A stretch of DNA of 61,205 nt from the NCBI GenBank assembly GCA_001931875.2, contig MSJH02000454.1:1-61205 (forward strand), in the 5' to 3' direction. Source of the stretch: Byssochlamys sp. IMV 00236 (taxonomy: Eukaryota; Ascomycota; Eurotiomycetes; Eurotiales; Thermoascaceae). Of the stretch, positions 44,620-55,785 are shown piece after piece. Numbering within the stretch: position 1 is the stretch's first letter; the number at the start of each line of letters is the position of its first letter. The notes below the pieces were generated by a model. The model ran no database searches, had not been told where the DNA came from, and saw only the letters and a list, made by a program, of their open reading frames with translations. The position numbers and the translations under genes are program-made.

Positions 44620-46538
44620 ATGGGTGCAGCATTAAGTTGTATTGCTTTACCTGCTTTAAGCTCAGTGGGAACATGGCTTGCAAGTTGTTTTTCAGCAGCA
44701 GCTTGTTCACTTGCATTTAAAAGGTGAATTCAGGGATATGAATCGACAATGTGTGGACTCATTGAGCATATAAATAGCTGTAACTGTAATAATTCTATAG
44801 CAACTCGTATAGGCTATGCAGTAAGCACACATATATTTAACATTCTTAAAGACTAAAAAAAACCCCCCTCCCATAAACATGTGTCCTTAGATCATTTTTC
44901 TGTTTAATTCCATAGTAAGATTCATTTTCTTTTTAATATTTTAACTAATGTCAAACAGCTCGCATGGCTCATGTTATCTAATTGGGCAGTCAAAAAACTA
45001 GAACACCTTACTTTGGATTATATGAAATTTGATTGTAAAGAAGGTAGTTGCTATGGTGTTATTGGAGTAAGTCATAAGAACATTAAAAGAAACACACACA
45101 GCACTCACCTATACACAGGTTCATCGAGTATCCTTTGCCTTGGTCTTGTTCCATGCTATCCTTGGTTGCTTATTGATCGGTGTACATGACAGTAGACAAA
45201 AGAGAGCAGCGATTCAGAATGGATGGTGGGGACCCAAGATCCTGGCTTGGATCATCTTGGTCGTCGTCTCATTCTTTATCCCAAGCGGCTTCTTCATGGT
45301 CTGGGGGAACTATTTTGCCTTATTTGGTGCAGCTGTGTTCATTCTCTTCGGTCTTGTTCTGCTAGTCGATTTTGCTCACAGCTGGACGGAAAAATGCATG
45401 GAAAAATACGAATATGAAGGATCGAATCTATGGAAGAACATATTGATTGGTATACAAATTAACTCAAGGATTACGAAAAAGAAACTCATCTTGTCTATAG
45501 GTGGAACATTACTCATGTTTGCTGGAGCAATCACGTTGACAGGCATTATGTACGGCTACTTTGCTACGAACGGTTGTTCCCTAAACCAGTTCTTTGTCAC
45601 GCTCAATATGATCCTTTGTTTACTTGTCACAGTCGTCTGTATATCACCCAAGATACAAGAAGCCAACCCAAGATCAGGACTGTCTCAGGCATCCATCGTC
45701 GTCATCTATTGTACCTATCTCGTTCTGTCTGCTGTGGCCAATGAACCTAATGATAAGGAATGTAATCCCTTGCGTAAATCGATTGGCCCACAAACAACGT
45801 CCGTTGTCTTGGGTGCCGTCTTTACGTTTTTGGCAGTCGCTTATTCTACAAGTCGTGCAGCCACTCAAGGTGGAGCATTTATCAGGAAAAGTTCGGGTAA
45901 ACCCAAGTTAGGGGACAATGAACCTTTAGATACAGCCAGTGCCGTTCCTCTTTTACCAAACCAAGTAGAGGCAGGCGTCAAACGAATGAGTGCTCAAGGT
46001 TATGATCGAGAGCATTTGATTGCTGCTGTTGAAGCAGGGTATGTTGCTGAGTATCATTTATGTATACTATATATGCTTAATCCTATTATATATAGTGCAC
46101 TACCACGATCTGTTCTTTATGAAGATGAAGAGGATGAAGAGTTTGATAATAGTGATGATAAAGATGACGAGAAATATGGATCGTTATATAATTATTCATT
46201 CTTCCATTTCGTATTTGCAATCGCTGCAATGTACATTTCTATGGTCTTGACAAACTGGTAAAGTTTAAACCTTTATGTACGAAGCCAATCATAACAATCA
46301 TACTAGGAATACGATTCGATTTGAGGATACATTAGGAAGTGATGGTGGTGACCTTGTTCGTATCGGACAGAGTTACACGGCTGTTTGGGTTAAGGTTGTG
46401 TCGGGATGGATATGCCACTTGATTTACATATGGTCACTAGTGGCACCTGTGTTAATGCCTGATAGATTTGCTGTAAGTTTTATTTATTTATTGTGAATGA
46501 CATGACTAAAAAAAAAAAATGAATGATAGGAATATTGA
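44620..46538 (+). CDS. TMS1: Serine incorporator (SERINC/TMS1) membrane protein
   Basis: Eight exons: 44620..44723, 44778..44820, 44891..44914, 44959..45066, 45119..46038, 46096..46257, 46307..46472, 46530..46538; 511 aa. Signature stretches run from MGAALSCIALPALSSVGTWL through NSIATRIGYAIIFLFNSILA, WAVKKLEHLTLDYMKFDCKE, SCYGVIGVHRVSFALVLFHA, KRAAIQNGWWGPKILAWIIL, FFIPSGFFMVWGNYFALFGA and LVLLVDFAHSWTEKCMEKYE. The family has about ten TM segments, sits in endosomal, vacuolar or plasma membranes and is linked to phospholipid distribution and scrambling. Exon 3 is only 24 nt. The 3' end is ambiguous: reading through exon 7 ends at 46496, while splicing at GTAAGT to TAG|GAATATTGA ends at 46538; I prefer splicing. 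An acidic cytosolic loop (EDEEDEEFDNSDDKDDE) is present. Confidence 0.93.
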
Positions 46539-46784
46539 ATGCTTTTACGTATTCTTTATGTACACTATTATTAAAATGACATGAATCGAACTTACGATAT
46601 GAAAATAAGGAGAAGTAAAATATGAATTGTACTACTTCTCCTTTTTTTTTTTACTTTTAAACTGGTTGTGTATTCCACTTCTCTCTCACTCACACACACT
46701 GTTTCTCCTTGGATATCATCCCAACTATTTGCCCCTTCTTTTTTTTTCTCTCTTTTTCTTTTTTCTTTTCTTTTATATAAAAAG

Positions 46785-47070
46785 ATGAAAGAAAACATGT
46801 CAAAACAAACTATTTCAGAAACAAAATTACGAAAACTATTAGAACTCAATCAGAAACTAAAAGAGCAGTTGGATATTTCTCGTGTTCCTATCTCAGAAGC
46901 CAGTCGATCGTAAGTAAGTTCTTTGGTAAAACGTTTACCTGACCTGTGTTATTAGATTGATTGAATACTGTCAGTCGACTCAAGATATGATGATTCCCTC
47001 AATATGGGGAAGTAAAAACCCTGATCCATTTACTGAACCAACTGCTGGATGTGGTTGTAGCTTGATGTAA
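46785..47070 (+). CDS. Heterotrimeric G-protein gamma subunit
   Basis: Two exons, 46785..46909 and 46956..47070, give 79 aa. An N-terminal coiled coil (SETKLRKLLELNQKLKEQLD) should pair with the G-beta coiled coil. SLIEYCQSTQDMMIPSIWGS follows, then the family-typical NPDPFTEPTAGCGCSLM. The C-terminal CSLM is a CaaX prenylation box, and the preceding cysteine could be palmitoylated. Together with G-beta (24102-25260) this supplies both parts of a beta-gamma dimer in the window. The start at 46785 follows a long T-rich leader; Met5 is an alternative. Confidence 0.93.
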
Positions 47071-48499
47071 TTTTGTATTTAATTCATTATTAAAACACTG
47101 TATTTTTTTATATATATATTTTGCAGCATATTTTAAGGGAGTAAAAAAAAAAAAAAAGTCAGACTGTTCTTTTAACCGTTTAACGCAAAGAAATGAAAGA
47201 GAAAAAGAGAGGAAGAGAGCGACCCATGTGTGTGTTACTGGTCCTTAAAACCCGTTTCTTCCCTATTTTTAATGATCCATGTATGAGTTTGTTTTGAACT
47301 TGTTCGAAACTGTTAGTCTCTAAGTATTTCGCAGTTTTAAATCACAGGTCTATTGTCATTGTCTTTAATTTTGGCATTAGCCTCTCTTGTTGATATGCCA
47401 CATGTAAACTATGATATTCGAAAAGGTATCAACAAGTCTGATAATACTGTCAAGGGGAGATGCTTACTTGAGTTGACATGTACATTGTTGCTTATAGGTT
47501 ACAATGCGCAATGAAGTTTACAAATTCGCAATGATCAAAGCCGTCTTCGTATCAAAGGATGTACCACTTTTTATTCACCAACACTTTTATGCTTGTTCAT
47601 TTTTTATATCGTTTTTCTTTTCTTTTGTTGTTTTTTCCTACAAGCAAGAATTCAGGACAAGACTTTCATGCTTCTCAGGTACACGACCCTGGAGGATCAA
47701 GAATGCGTTTCTTTACTTTTCTTGTACAAGATTGATTCCAAGACTATGCAGATTGATGTTCAAGCGTTCTAGAGACTTGTTCAGCAATATGAAAGATTGA
47801 TAATGAGTTAAGTTTATGGTACACAGTCATCTTGTCACCCATTATGATTTTGAAGTAAATTAACTGAATAACAATATTAGTATTGCATAAGAAAATTGAA
47901 ATGGATAAGTGTATTTATTGTTCCATGATGTGATATAATCACTAAAAGAACACTTGAGGACAAATATCATTATCAAGTCATTAAATGACTAGCACTGGTA
48001 AGAAGAAGCTTTATTATCAGCATGATTTTACATGTAATAGAGACAAGTTACAGGTACATAATATTAGTTGACGAACTTTTTAGTGTACAGGCGTATTCAG
48101 CTTGACTTGAGACAGATTGTTTGATGTAGATTACTTTTTGGCACAGACTTGTTTGTATTGGCCATAGTGATGATTTTGATCTGTAAGCTTCAGAAAGTGA
48201 GACAGATGCCACTGTTTTGAAATCAGAGCCAACTCTAAGCAGATTCCATTATTCTTCCAGTTCTTCCATTTCGTGATTGTATGCATAAAGTTTTATTGTT
48301 TACTTCTTTGACTGATCTACTCAAAAACTGCCTGTTAGTATTTTACAATCACATTTATATTTTCAAGATCAAACCTTGCTTTAAGCCATATGTTCATCCA
48401 TTTGTTGTTATCCAAGATTACAGTTGAGCTTTGATCCCTTTGCAAAAGTATTTCTTTTTTTATTGTATTCTTTTATAAGAAAAGTATACAGGCAATGGT
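47071..48499. other. Gene-poor region, no assigned gene
   Basis: About 1.4 kb after the G-gamma gene. A stop-free stretch near 47345-47515 (ITGLLSLSLILALASLVD..., ending at a TGA) and another to 47800 exist but lack family resemblance. It probably consists of decayed repeats. There is no RNA gene. Confidence 0.4.
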
Positions 48500-49310
48500 T
48501 CCTGGCATGACACAACCCAAGCCAGAGACGCCAAACCGCCCTCGTCATGGATAGAGGTAGTCCCACCAAGCAAGTGATGTATGCACGGAGCGCAAGCTTT
48601 ATTACCACCTTGCCAAGTCTCCCGATGGTGTGGGCTCTTTTCGACGACGGTTGCCTATCGCTCGCTCGTGTCCAGGAATAAAGAAGTCATCTAGGCGAAG
48701 CCCCCAGACGGCCTGAGGTCTTCGTCACCTCCGAGGACGGAAATCTAGCCCATCGAGCTTCACCGCGGATAGGAGGATTTTTTGCCTATCACCCTTGGCA
48801 AGTCCCTCATCGGATACCAGGCCCCTTGTTTTTCAAATCAATACCAACTCCAGACGCTCACCCGGGTCAAGAAACAGACTGCGTCTAGCTATATATCGTT
48901 CTCTCCTCACCACGCCGGGATGCCAAGACGATTTGATAGGAAGATGCTTTCCACGAGCGCAAACAAAGCCTACCTTGTAAAGGTCCCTACGGCAAACTTG
49001 ATTCATTTTGACGTTTGGGTAATCTTACTCCGCTCGCTCGTGTGGGTCGACACAGCCCTCTGTTGGCTCGAGAACAACAGCCTTGACTAAAGGAAACCAC
49101 TACAGCAGGCAACTCCGGCCATCGTCATACCCAGGACCGGATATCAAGCCGTTCGGATCTCCACCCAAAGTGCAGGTTTCTACTCTAATGCCCTAACCGA
49201 GTCCCCAGACAGTCGAGCCCTTTCCACATGTGTGGTCCACGGCCAGTTCGAAAGTATTGCTCCGTCCGCCCGCTCTCGTCGATGTAACACCCCATTACCC
49301 TTGGTAAAAA
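48500..49310. other. GC-rich island of unknown origin
   Basis: About 0.8 kb that is clearly richer in G+C than everything around it, with abrupt edges. A 13-mer CGCTCGCTCGTGT occurs at 48659-48671 and again at 49031-49043, and related variants of TTGCCTATC and CCTTGGCAAGT recur. Several frames carry open stretches up to about 100 codons (for example on the plus strand from about 48693 to 48885), all without recognised domains. It may be a transposon or LTR remnant or foreign DNA; there is no direct proof. Confidence 0.45.
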
Positions 49311-49680
49311 ATAAAAGAGGCTGTGAGAGTTGAAAGAATGGTTAAAGGGAAGAACCAAAGCATGTCATACGTCTGCAGCGTACTGGAACTAAAGCTTGGT
49401 CATGTAAATACTTTAAGAGAATCAGGTTTATCAAGCTATATGGGAATTGATAACAGCACACTAGAGTTGTGTAGACAATGCAGAAGACCATAATTGATCT
49501 GTACTAGTGAGAGTCCATGAGCGATGCCTCAATGCATGTGTTTGGCCCTGCAGAAGACGCAATCGGCCTTCCTAAAGTGAATCCATGGACCGTACACGGG
49601 ACTAGCGTAGATACTCGAAAAGGTCACTGGCTTAGAGGGATGAGCATCCATGAACAACACGTTTGTTCAGTCATTAACGC

Positions 49681-50933
49681 ATGAGCATGTTTAGTCAGGT
49701 TTATAAAAAAAAAAAAGATGAGAGAAAAAAAGAAAAGATTAAAAAGGGGGAAAAGAATTTACTTGAAGAACTAGCTTTACCTTCGACAGTGGTTATCACA
49801 GACATACAAGATTTCATGTTCATTTGTAGTGCATGCTCCAATTTAACCGACCTAGATCTGTATACCAATATGAACAATCGTACAAGTCTGATGACTGACT
49901 TTGCTGTATGTCCCTCATTGAACACTCTAAATGTTAGATGCCGTTCGTTGATACCCAAGGTGCTGGTTGATTATATTACTACAAGCTTGGTCAATCTTTC
50001 AAATATAACCTTTTGGATCGAAATAGCATCGACACAAGCAAACTTTGATGAAATCTATAAGGAGCTAGAGGATTTTTTGTTTACACCTCAGAAGAAGGCA
50101 GTTTCTTTAACATTAAAAGCAGAAACAAGACACACGAGTGATAATGAACAAATATATCCAATGATTGATGAATACCTCAACGTCGTCTATCATCCTTCTA
50201 AGCTTAAAGCATGTAATTCTATAAAATGGGTAGTAGTCAATTCCGTAGTGCTCGCCATAGATTTATGCAAGTCATGGGACCATACAATCGAATGCCAAGT
50301 CAGTATACCCTTAGATTTGTTTATTTACTTTATCGAAAAAGATGATTTTACAAGCAGCAAAATGCCAAACGTTCATAAAATGTGCTTAGAGGAAGGATAT
50401 ATAGGGTTTCCCATGTCAAGAACTGTCGCTTTATTTATAGAAAAGGCTGCAACTTGCAGGAATTGACTCTTCGCTGGTACAGCGTAGAGGATACTTATGA
50501 CTGTGTTTATGAATCAGTACGAATTTTGCGTATTGAAAAATCCATTTTTTATCCTGATTTTATCAAGAAGTTTACTATATCTTTTCCAAATTTGAAAGAA
50601 TTACATTTGTACAAAGTCAGAATGTTTGACGATGTCAACTACTTTAGAGATACTCTGATAGAATTGGATGGTCTGTACTTGGAAATATTATCATTGACTA
50701 CCAATGGATGGCTAGATCCTGCAGAAATTCCAGAGGGAGCGCTTGTATGCGTAGAAGTAAAGGGAAGATGTCAATATATCAAAGTATGTGCTAGGGGGAT
50801 TCCAAAGACTATAACAAATGAAGAAGGGGCTGCGTTGTGGGACCGCTTGCCTAGTGAGCATAGATATCTCATAATGTATAGCGTTCCTGCTCGCTTTGAG
50901 CTGAATAATGTTTATATTGAACTGATGATATAA
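49681..50933 (+). pseudogene. LRR/F-box-like family member with a frameshift
   Basis: The first frame (49681-50466) has leucine-rich elements (CSNLTDLDLYTNM, CPSLNTLNVRCRSLIPKVL, SLVNLSNITFWIEI) and ends in a stop shortly after MSRTVALFIEK. The second frame takes over around 50440 with GCNLQELTLRWYSVED, FPNLKELHLYKVRMFDDVNY, YLEILSLTTNGWLDPAEIPE and RCQYIKVCARGIPKTITNEE to the stop at 50933. A single-base indel near 50440 would join the two; no intron fits. The expected N-terminal F-box is missing; instead the ORF begins in an A-rich low-complexity stretch. It is paralogous to the fragment at 14544-15014. Confidence 0.65.
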
Positions 50934-50965
50934 TAATAAAAAAGTTTTTTTACTTTATCAACACA

Positions 50966-51804
50966 AGATCAATGGGTAATTTTATTTTCGCAAGTGCTTA
51001 AATTAGATGGCACGTTCTTTATCTTTACTGAAGTAGACTCTACAGAGCATGAACGTATCCGAACAATAAACTTGGAAGAGTAATATCATTTTTATGGTTA
51101 CAATCTTGCTACAAGAAGACAAAATGAACACCAAGAGTGTCATTTAGACGAATTTAAGTATATTAGTGAATGACCTACTAGCTGCCTCTGCACGTTTACA
51201 AAACTATCAGAGAATCCACAACTATTTCTATCAAGATAAATAGTACGTCGCTCTCTTACATGGTGTGTATTTTAACAACACTATGTATGGAATAAATTTC
51301 AAAAGTTAAAGTTCAAGGCATATATTACAAGCAAAAAGGAGTTCAAGAAATTGTTAAAAGACTCTTTGACAACAGCAAAAAGTATGACACATCAAGTATA
51401 GTTGGCGCTAAAAATCAAAACCCAGTCAAAAGCAAGCCTGTACCACTACCTCCTGCTGATCTCCTTTTCTTCTGTCAACTGAAGTGGATTATTGTGTTCG
51501 GAAATGGTTTTTTTTTATTAAGAATGAAAAGAAAACAAGCTGCACCTACAAGACGAATGACTGAAGAAATCAAACGAAAATGCAAACAATCTAACGGGGG
51601 AAACCGAATTTATATATATTGACGAACATTTAATAAGCGCGAAACCAATCGATTAAATAATATCTTCATTACTGGATCAAAGCAAAGAGTACACTCTGAA
51701 TATTGTGGCACGGTGTGGGATTCGTGATGTAAATAGTACATTAAAGATGTATAATGCCTTTGTTTACAATTCAAAACATGGCAATGAAAGCCCTCTAAAA
51801 GGTT
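50966..51804 (+). pseudogene. Decayed TnpB/Fanzor-like (OrfB zinc-ribbon family) nuclease gene
   Basis: The relic is spread over several frames. Recognisable pieces are VKRLFDNSKKYDTSSIVGAK, PVPLPPADLLFF, IVFGNGFF, MKRKQAAPTRRMTEEIKRKC, IYIDEHLIS and CGIRDVNSTLKM. In the large Mucorales ORF family related to TnpB/Fanzor proteins I would expect an FGDG..F strand, a K..QAAP...R...ELKRR helix, an ..IDEY.TS strand and a final W.RDVNA..NM motif, in this order. Here the first RuvC aspartate looks replaced (FGNG), the DE and RDVN acids remain, and the zinc-ribbon cysteines are mostly lost. Stops and frameshifts separate every piece, so no functional protein is possible. The upstream stretch 50966-51082 (SQVLKLDGTFFIFTEVDSTE) may belong to it or to another repeat. 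Confidence 0.45.
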
Positions 51805-52180
51805 AATTGTACCGTGAATATAATGCGCTGTTCATAACAGTAATACATTCTTTAACGCCTCGGCAATTATAAACAGGTAAACTTTATTTTATCCATCAGT
51901 CCTCTGGTTATGGACCCAATTAAACCTTAAATCTTCTCTTCCGATTTTATCAAGACTTATCTACTTGAAACAAGCAAACAGGGAACAAAAGAGAAAGAGC
52001 ACTGTATCAATTTAAAATAAAGAATACTTTTATCTCTCTCTTTATCTCTCTCTCTTTACTGATTTCAAGGAGAAAATAAGAAATGTCCTCCTCAATCGAA
52101 ACCCTGTTCATCCGCGGCAATATGTACAATGATAAACGTGTTTCCCTTTTAATTAAACTGACACACAAAGAAGGAGGTAA
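51805..52180. other. Intergenic, no gene seen
   Basis: About 375 bp between the nuclease relic and the DUF218 stop. It contains a TCTCTCTC-rich stretch near 52032-52056. No ORF is supported. Confidence 0.4.
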
Positions 52181-53375
52181 TTAAACTTTCCAGGGTAAAT
52201 GACCACTGTAAAGAGTATTATCCGAAGGACAATAGTTGAAAAGGGGAGCAAGTACAGGACAGGAGGAAGCATATGGATGTCTAATGATAATAAAAGAAAA
52301 GGCGGTTAGTTTTAAATAAACAAGATGAATCACTTGCCTTCTTCTAAATGGGTTTCTATTCATTTTCTTCTGCTTCAAACTGCCATGGCAGCCATAGAGA
52401 TCACTCTCAAAGGGATGATACGAGTTTTCGTACTCACCCTTTTTGCGACTTTCGGAATCACCCTCAGGTGGATCAATACCAATATATTCAAACCTAACAG
52501 CAACCATATTAATTGAAGCACGAGTACTTTTTTCGTTCCCTCTTACTGTTTAGCAGGGTATCCAATAGCTAATCTATGTATCTTTTCAAATCGATCTCTC
52601 TTGAACTCAAATCCGATCATGGTTACCTTTGTTGGATAATCCCCTGTCATTTCAGAAAAGCGACAGATGGAAAACAACAAGTTTTCATGTGAGTCCTTGG
52701 CAAATTCTTCTGTGATCATCCTATTGCGCAAGTTCAAATGGTCTGGTTCGTCCTGTATCAGTATCTGAGCAATTTTCCAATAAGAGAATGACTCGGATCT
52801 AGGTCCAGCGCTCGCTCTTGTCTCTCCACTATATTGAAACAATAATAAAATTCAGGGGCAATTCGTTCCCTCTCTTCTCTATTTCTATTCTCTGATTCTC
52901 TTTTTCTTTACCCAGAAAAGATCAGCACAGCATTATCGTCCTTCTTCAAGATATCGATGCCTCTTTTGATATGATCCACAAATGTCTTTACTTGACCACC
53001 TTTTTGAAAGGGCTCCAGGATCCAGTTGGCATCAATGTCGAGTTGGTCAAGATCATGTGGGCCTATATAGATGGCATGACCTGCTACAATAACGGCATGT
53101 TGTTGTGAAGATAAGGGTAAAGGAGGTAAGAATTCTTGTGTGTTTATCAAATATCCAGGTGTTTGTTGTCTACGATGCTGTACGAGATTAAAGAATAAGC
53201 TAAGAGAAAGAATGATAAAGAGAATGATGGGTAAATGCCGTTTGTTCACAAGTCGTTTCCATAAGTATGTATTTGTTGTCGGTTGTCCAGTTGTGAAGGA
53301 GGCGGTATCAATGTGAAGAGGCAACAGTGGCTTTCTTTTTGAATTAGTATTGCCATTCGATGACATTGTATGCAC
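52181..53375 (-). CDS. DUF218-domain single-pass membrane protein
   Basis: Four exons: 53375..52912, 52828..52547, 52493..52338, 52280..52181; 333 aa. A basic N-terminus precedes one TM segment (LPIILFIILSLSLFFNLVQ). The DUF218 core follows: HAVIVAGHAIYIG, WILEPFQKGGQVKTFVDHIK, AVLIFSGGETRASAGPRSES, LLFSICRFSEMTGDYPTKVT, MIGFEFKRDRFEKIHRLAIG and RHPYASSCPVLAPLFNYCP. In bacteria DUF218 proteins act in envelope biology; in fungi the function is unknown. The topology suggests a type II protein with the domain in the secretory lumen. The last intron appears to have a GC donor (AAG|GCAAGT at 52337), joining PFRR to HPYASS in frame. The first Met (53375) is used; Met4 is equally possible. Confidence 0.8.
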
Positions 53376-54401
53376 AAGAAGGGAAAAAAGGAAAACAAAT
53401 AATAAAACTTATTTAATGGTCACGTGGACTATCAACAAACATCTTTTCCCCCTCTTTTTTATAAACTGGGGCGCATTAGAAACACAAGAGGGAAGGTTTT
53501 GGTAGTGTATCTTTATTGGATACACAGGGTTGATCACAACGGCAACATTGGTCCAATCATTGTAGGAGATACAAATAATGTTGAAGATTCCATTGAATTT
53601 ATTTCCCAAACAAAACAATTCTAAAATGTTGAAGATTTAAAATAAAAAGAAATTTCTTTTTATAATCAATTAAAAATACAAAAAATCAATTTGGCGATAA
53701 AGACACGGTATGAAATGATATCATATTTTACAACTAACTCTTTTATGTATTTTTATACGTAATACACTTGAATTTGTACACATTCGGATCTTCTTCTCCC
53801 TTGCTTTGTAGTCTATATGAAAAAAAAAGCGCGTTTTTTCTTTATTATTTGTTGCCATTGATAATAAAAAACGAAAAGAGACAAGCCTTGTTTCAAAGAC
53901 AACAATCAAAAAGATCAAGAAAAGCAAGATGCTTGCTTTCTTTTCATTCTTTTTTCTTTCTTTGTTTGCACTATTTCCTTTTCATTCTTTTTTTTCCGAT
54001 TTTCCTTGTTCAATTTACATTCTTTTAATGAATTTATACATTTCGTAATGAATACATGACCTGTAGTTTCTTCAATTCTGGTCCAGATCCACAACCATCA
54101 CTCCACCATGTTTTCCCACCATGGATACACGATCCAAGCGGAGAATAAGGAGCATAAAATCATGACATTTCTTCCAAAAAGTACTCATGCCATCGATCAA
54201 TAGTGTAACAGACGGCGTTTGAAGGGGATGGAAATTATACTAATCACGTGTATGACAAATATACAACATTTCAAAAAAAAATAGAATTTGCCCTTATTTT
54301 TTAGCGGTTATTTAAAATGATTGGACCCTTTAAATTAACCCTTTTAACTCTTTTTCTTCTTTTTCTTTTTCTTTATTTTATATTTTTTTTGTAAAAAAAA
54401 A
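53376..54401. other. Divergent intergenic region
   Basis: About 1 kb between the DUF218 gene (minus) and the SANT-like gene (plus). It is T-rich, especially 53940-54010 and 54340-54390. Open stretches here are low-complexity (Phe/Leu from T runs) and not supported. Confidence 0.45.
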
Positions 54402-55363
54402 ATGACAGAATTTAAAGATGTCAAAAAACCTAGGAACTACAAGTATTGGTCAGATGATGAAGTCAAAAAGATACTCGAATGGTTTAATTTACCTGAAAAT
54501 GAAGGTAAACTGGCACGTAATAAAGCACAAGCGTGTAGAGAAGTTGCCAAAGAATTATTTGATGGAGATGAATACATGGCAATATCTGTTAGATCAAAAT
54601 TGATGTCACTCGAGAAAAACTTTAGAGAAGTAGAACAATTGACTAAAAAGCTGAATGATCCAATATCAAACCAAGAGAAAGCATTAATTCAAGGTAAAAA
54701 AAAAAAAATGATATCATGATCCCTTTATTTTTTAACTAAACATGTTTAGATAAAATTAATGAACTTTATAAATTTCATAAAGATTGTAAACAATTATTTG
54801 GAAAACCAGATTCAAGAATACCTTCTGTCCAAACATCACCTAACGTCATCCCATCTCCTATTCATAATAACACATCACAGCATCCTCCTCCACCTTTGAT
54901 CTATCATGCTTCAGATCAACCCAAGCTACCTCATTTAGATAAAGATCGTCTTCGAGAACTATCTCATCCGATATCTCTGCCTTCATCGTCCTGGTAAAAT
55001 AGAATGTAATCATTTCCATTCAATCTTTCGGAACACTAACTTCGGTCTTAACCTAGGCCACTTCCGCGACTCTCGATAGGTTCAATAGAAGACAATGAGA
55101 CAAGAAAGAGAAGAACGAGTGATTGCAGTGAGTCGTCTGGTCACAGCCATTGTGACTCTAATGTTAAAATTGCTCGATATCAAGCCAGACAAGCATCCTA
55201 TGCTGCAAAACAAGCACATTATGAAGCCGTGAAAGCAGAATGTGAGCGATCAAAGATGGAATATGCAATTCAATTGGCTAAATTAGAACTCGATAAGGAA
55301 GCATTAGCAGTAAAAAGAATAGAGCTCGAATTGGAACTATTAAAGCAAAAAAGAGAATCTTAA
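54402..55363 (+). CDS. Myb/SANT-like DNA-binding-domain protein, 280 aa
   Basis: Three exons: 54402..54693, 54750..54993, 55057..55363. The N-terminus (NYKYWSDDEVKKILEWFNLP, ARNKAQACREVAKELF, ISVRSKLMSLEKNFREVEQL) has the spacing of a Myb/SANT-like helix-turn-helix found in transposon-related and regulatory proteins. A Pro/Ser-rich middle follows. A basic cluster (TRKRRRTSD) could be a nuclear localisation signal. The C-terminus is an Ala/Lys/Glu-rich coiled coil (YEAVKAECERSKMEYAIQLA, VKRIELELELLKQKRES). The architecture of an N-terminal SANT-like domain plus a C-terminal coiled coil recurs in many fungal proteins of unknown function, so a DNA-binding regulator is inferred but its targets are unknown. 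Confidence 0.7.
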
Positions 55364-55785
55364 TTATTCTTATTCTTATTGTACTACCTTGAATCCCCAT
55401 AATTCGGTAAAAGTACAAATAAAGAAATTCAATGATGATTGGATAAGCTTATTACTAACGTTTCCTTCTTCTTATCCATTCGCTTCTTTGTTTACATCAT
55501 TCTACAGCAACTCCCCGTGACTTGTTATTAAGCATATACATGTATACACACACATACAAATGTTGAATAAGATGTTAAAGTGAATATATGCTCCTTCCTT
55601 CCCTCTTTCTCTCTCACTACTTGAGAAGTCACGTGCGTACGCATTTAAAGAAAAGAATAACGTTTGTTCATAAAGATGTAAACATATGCAGCAAAAAGTC
55701 TATGTCGGAAGCCAAATTTATAGACGTTGAAAGAAACGACTCGTTTTTTTTTGCTTTTTTTGCTTTTTTGCTTTTCTTTCAAATT
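55364..55785. other. Intergenic, promoter of the E2 gene
   Basis: About 420 bp between the SANT-like gene and the ubiquitin-conjugating enzyme gene, with T-rich repeats TTTTTTTGCTTTTTT just before the E2 start. No ORF is supported. Confidence 0.45.

Noticed and set aside
48782..49090. 102-codon ORF in the GC-rich island
   Set aside because: Other frames are equally open there because of the GC-rich composition; no domain or start context supports it.
53768..54028. ORF rich in Phe, Leu and Ser
   Set aside because: It is translated T-rich low-complexity DNA, with no family resemblance.
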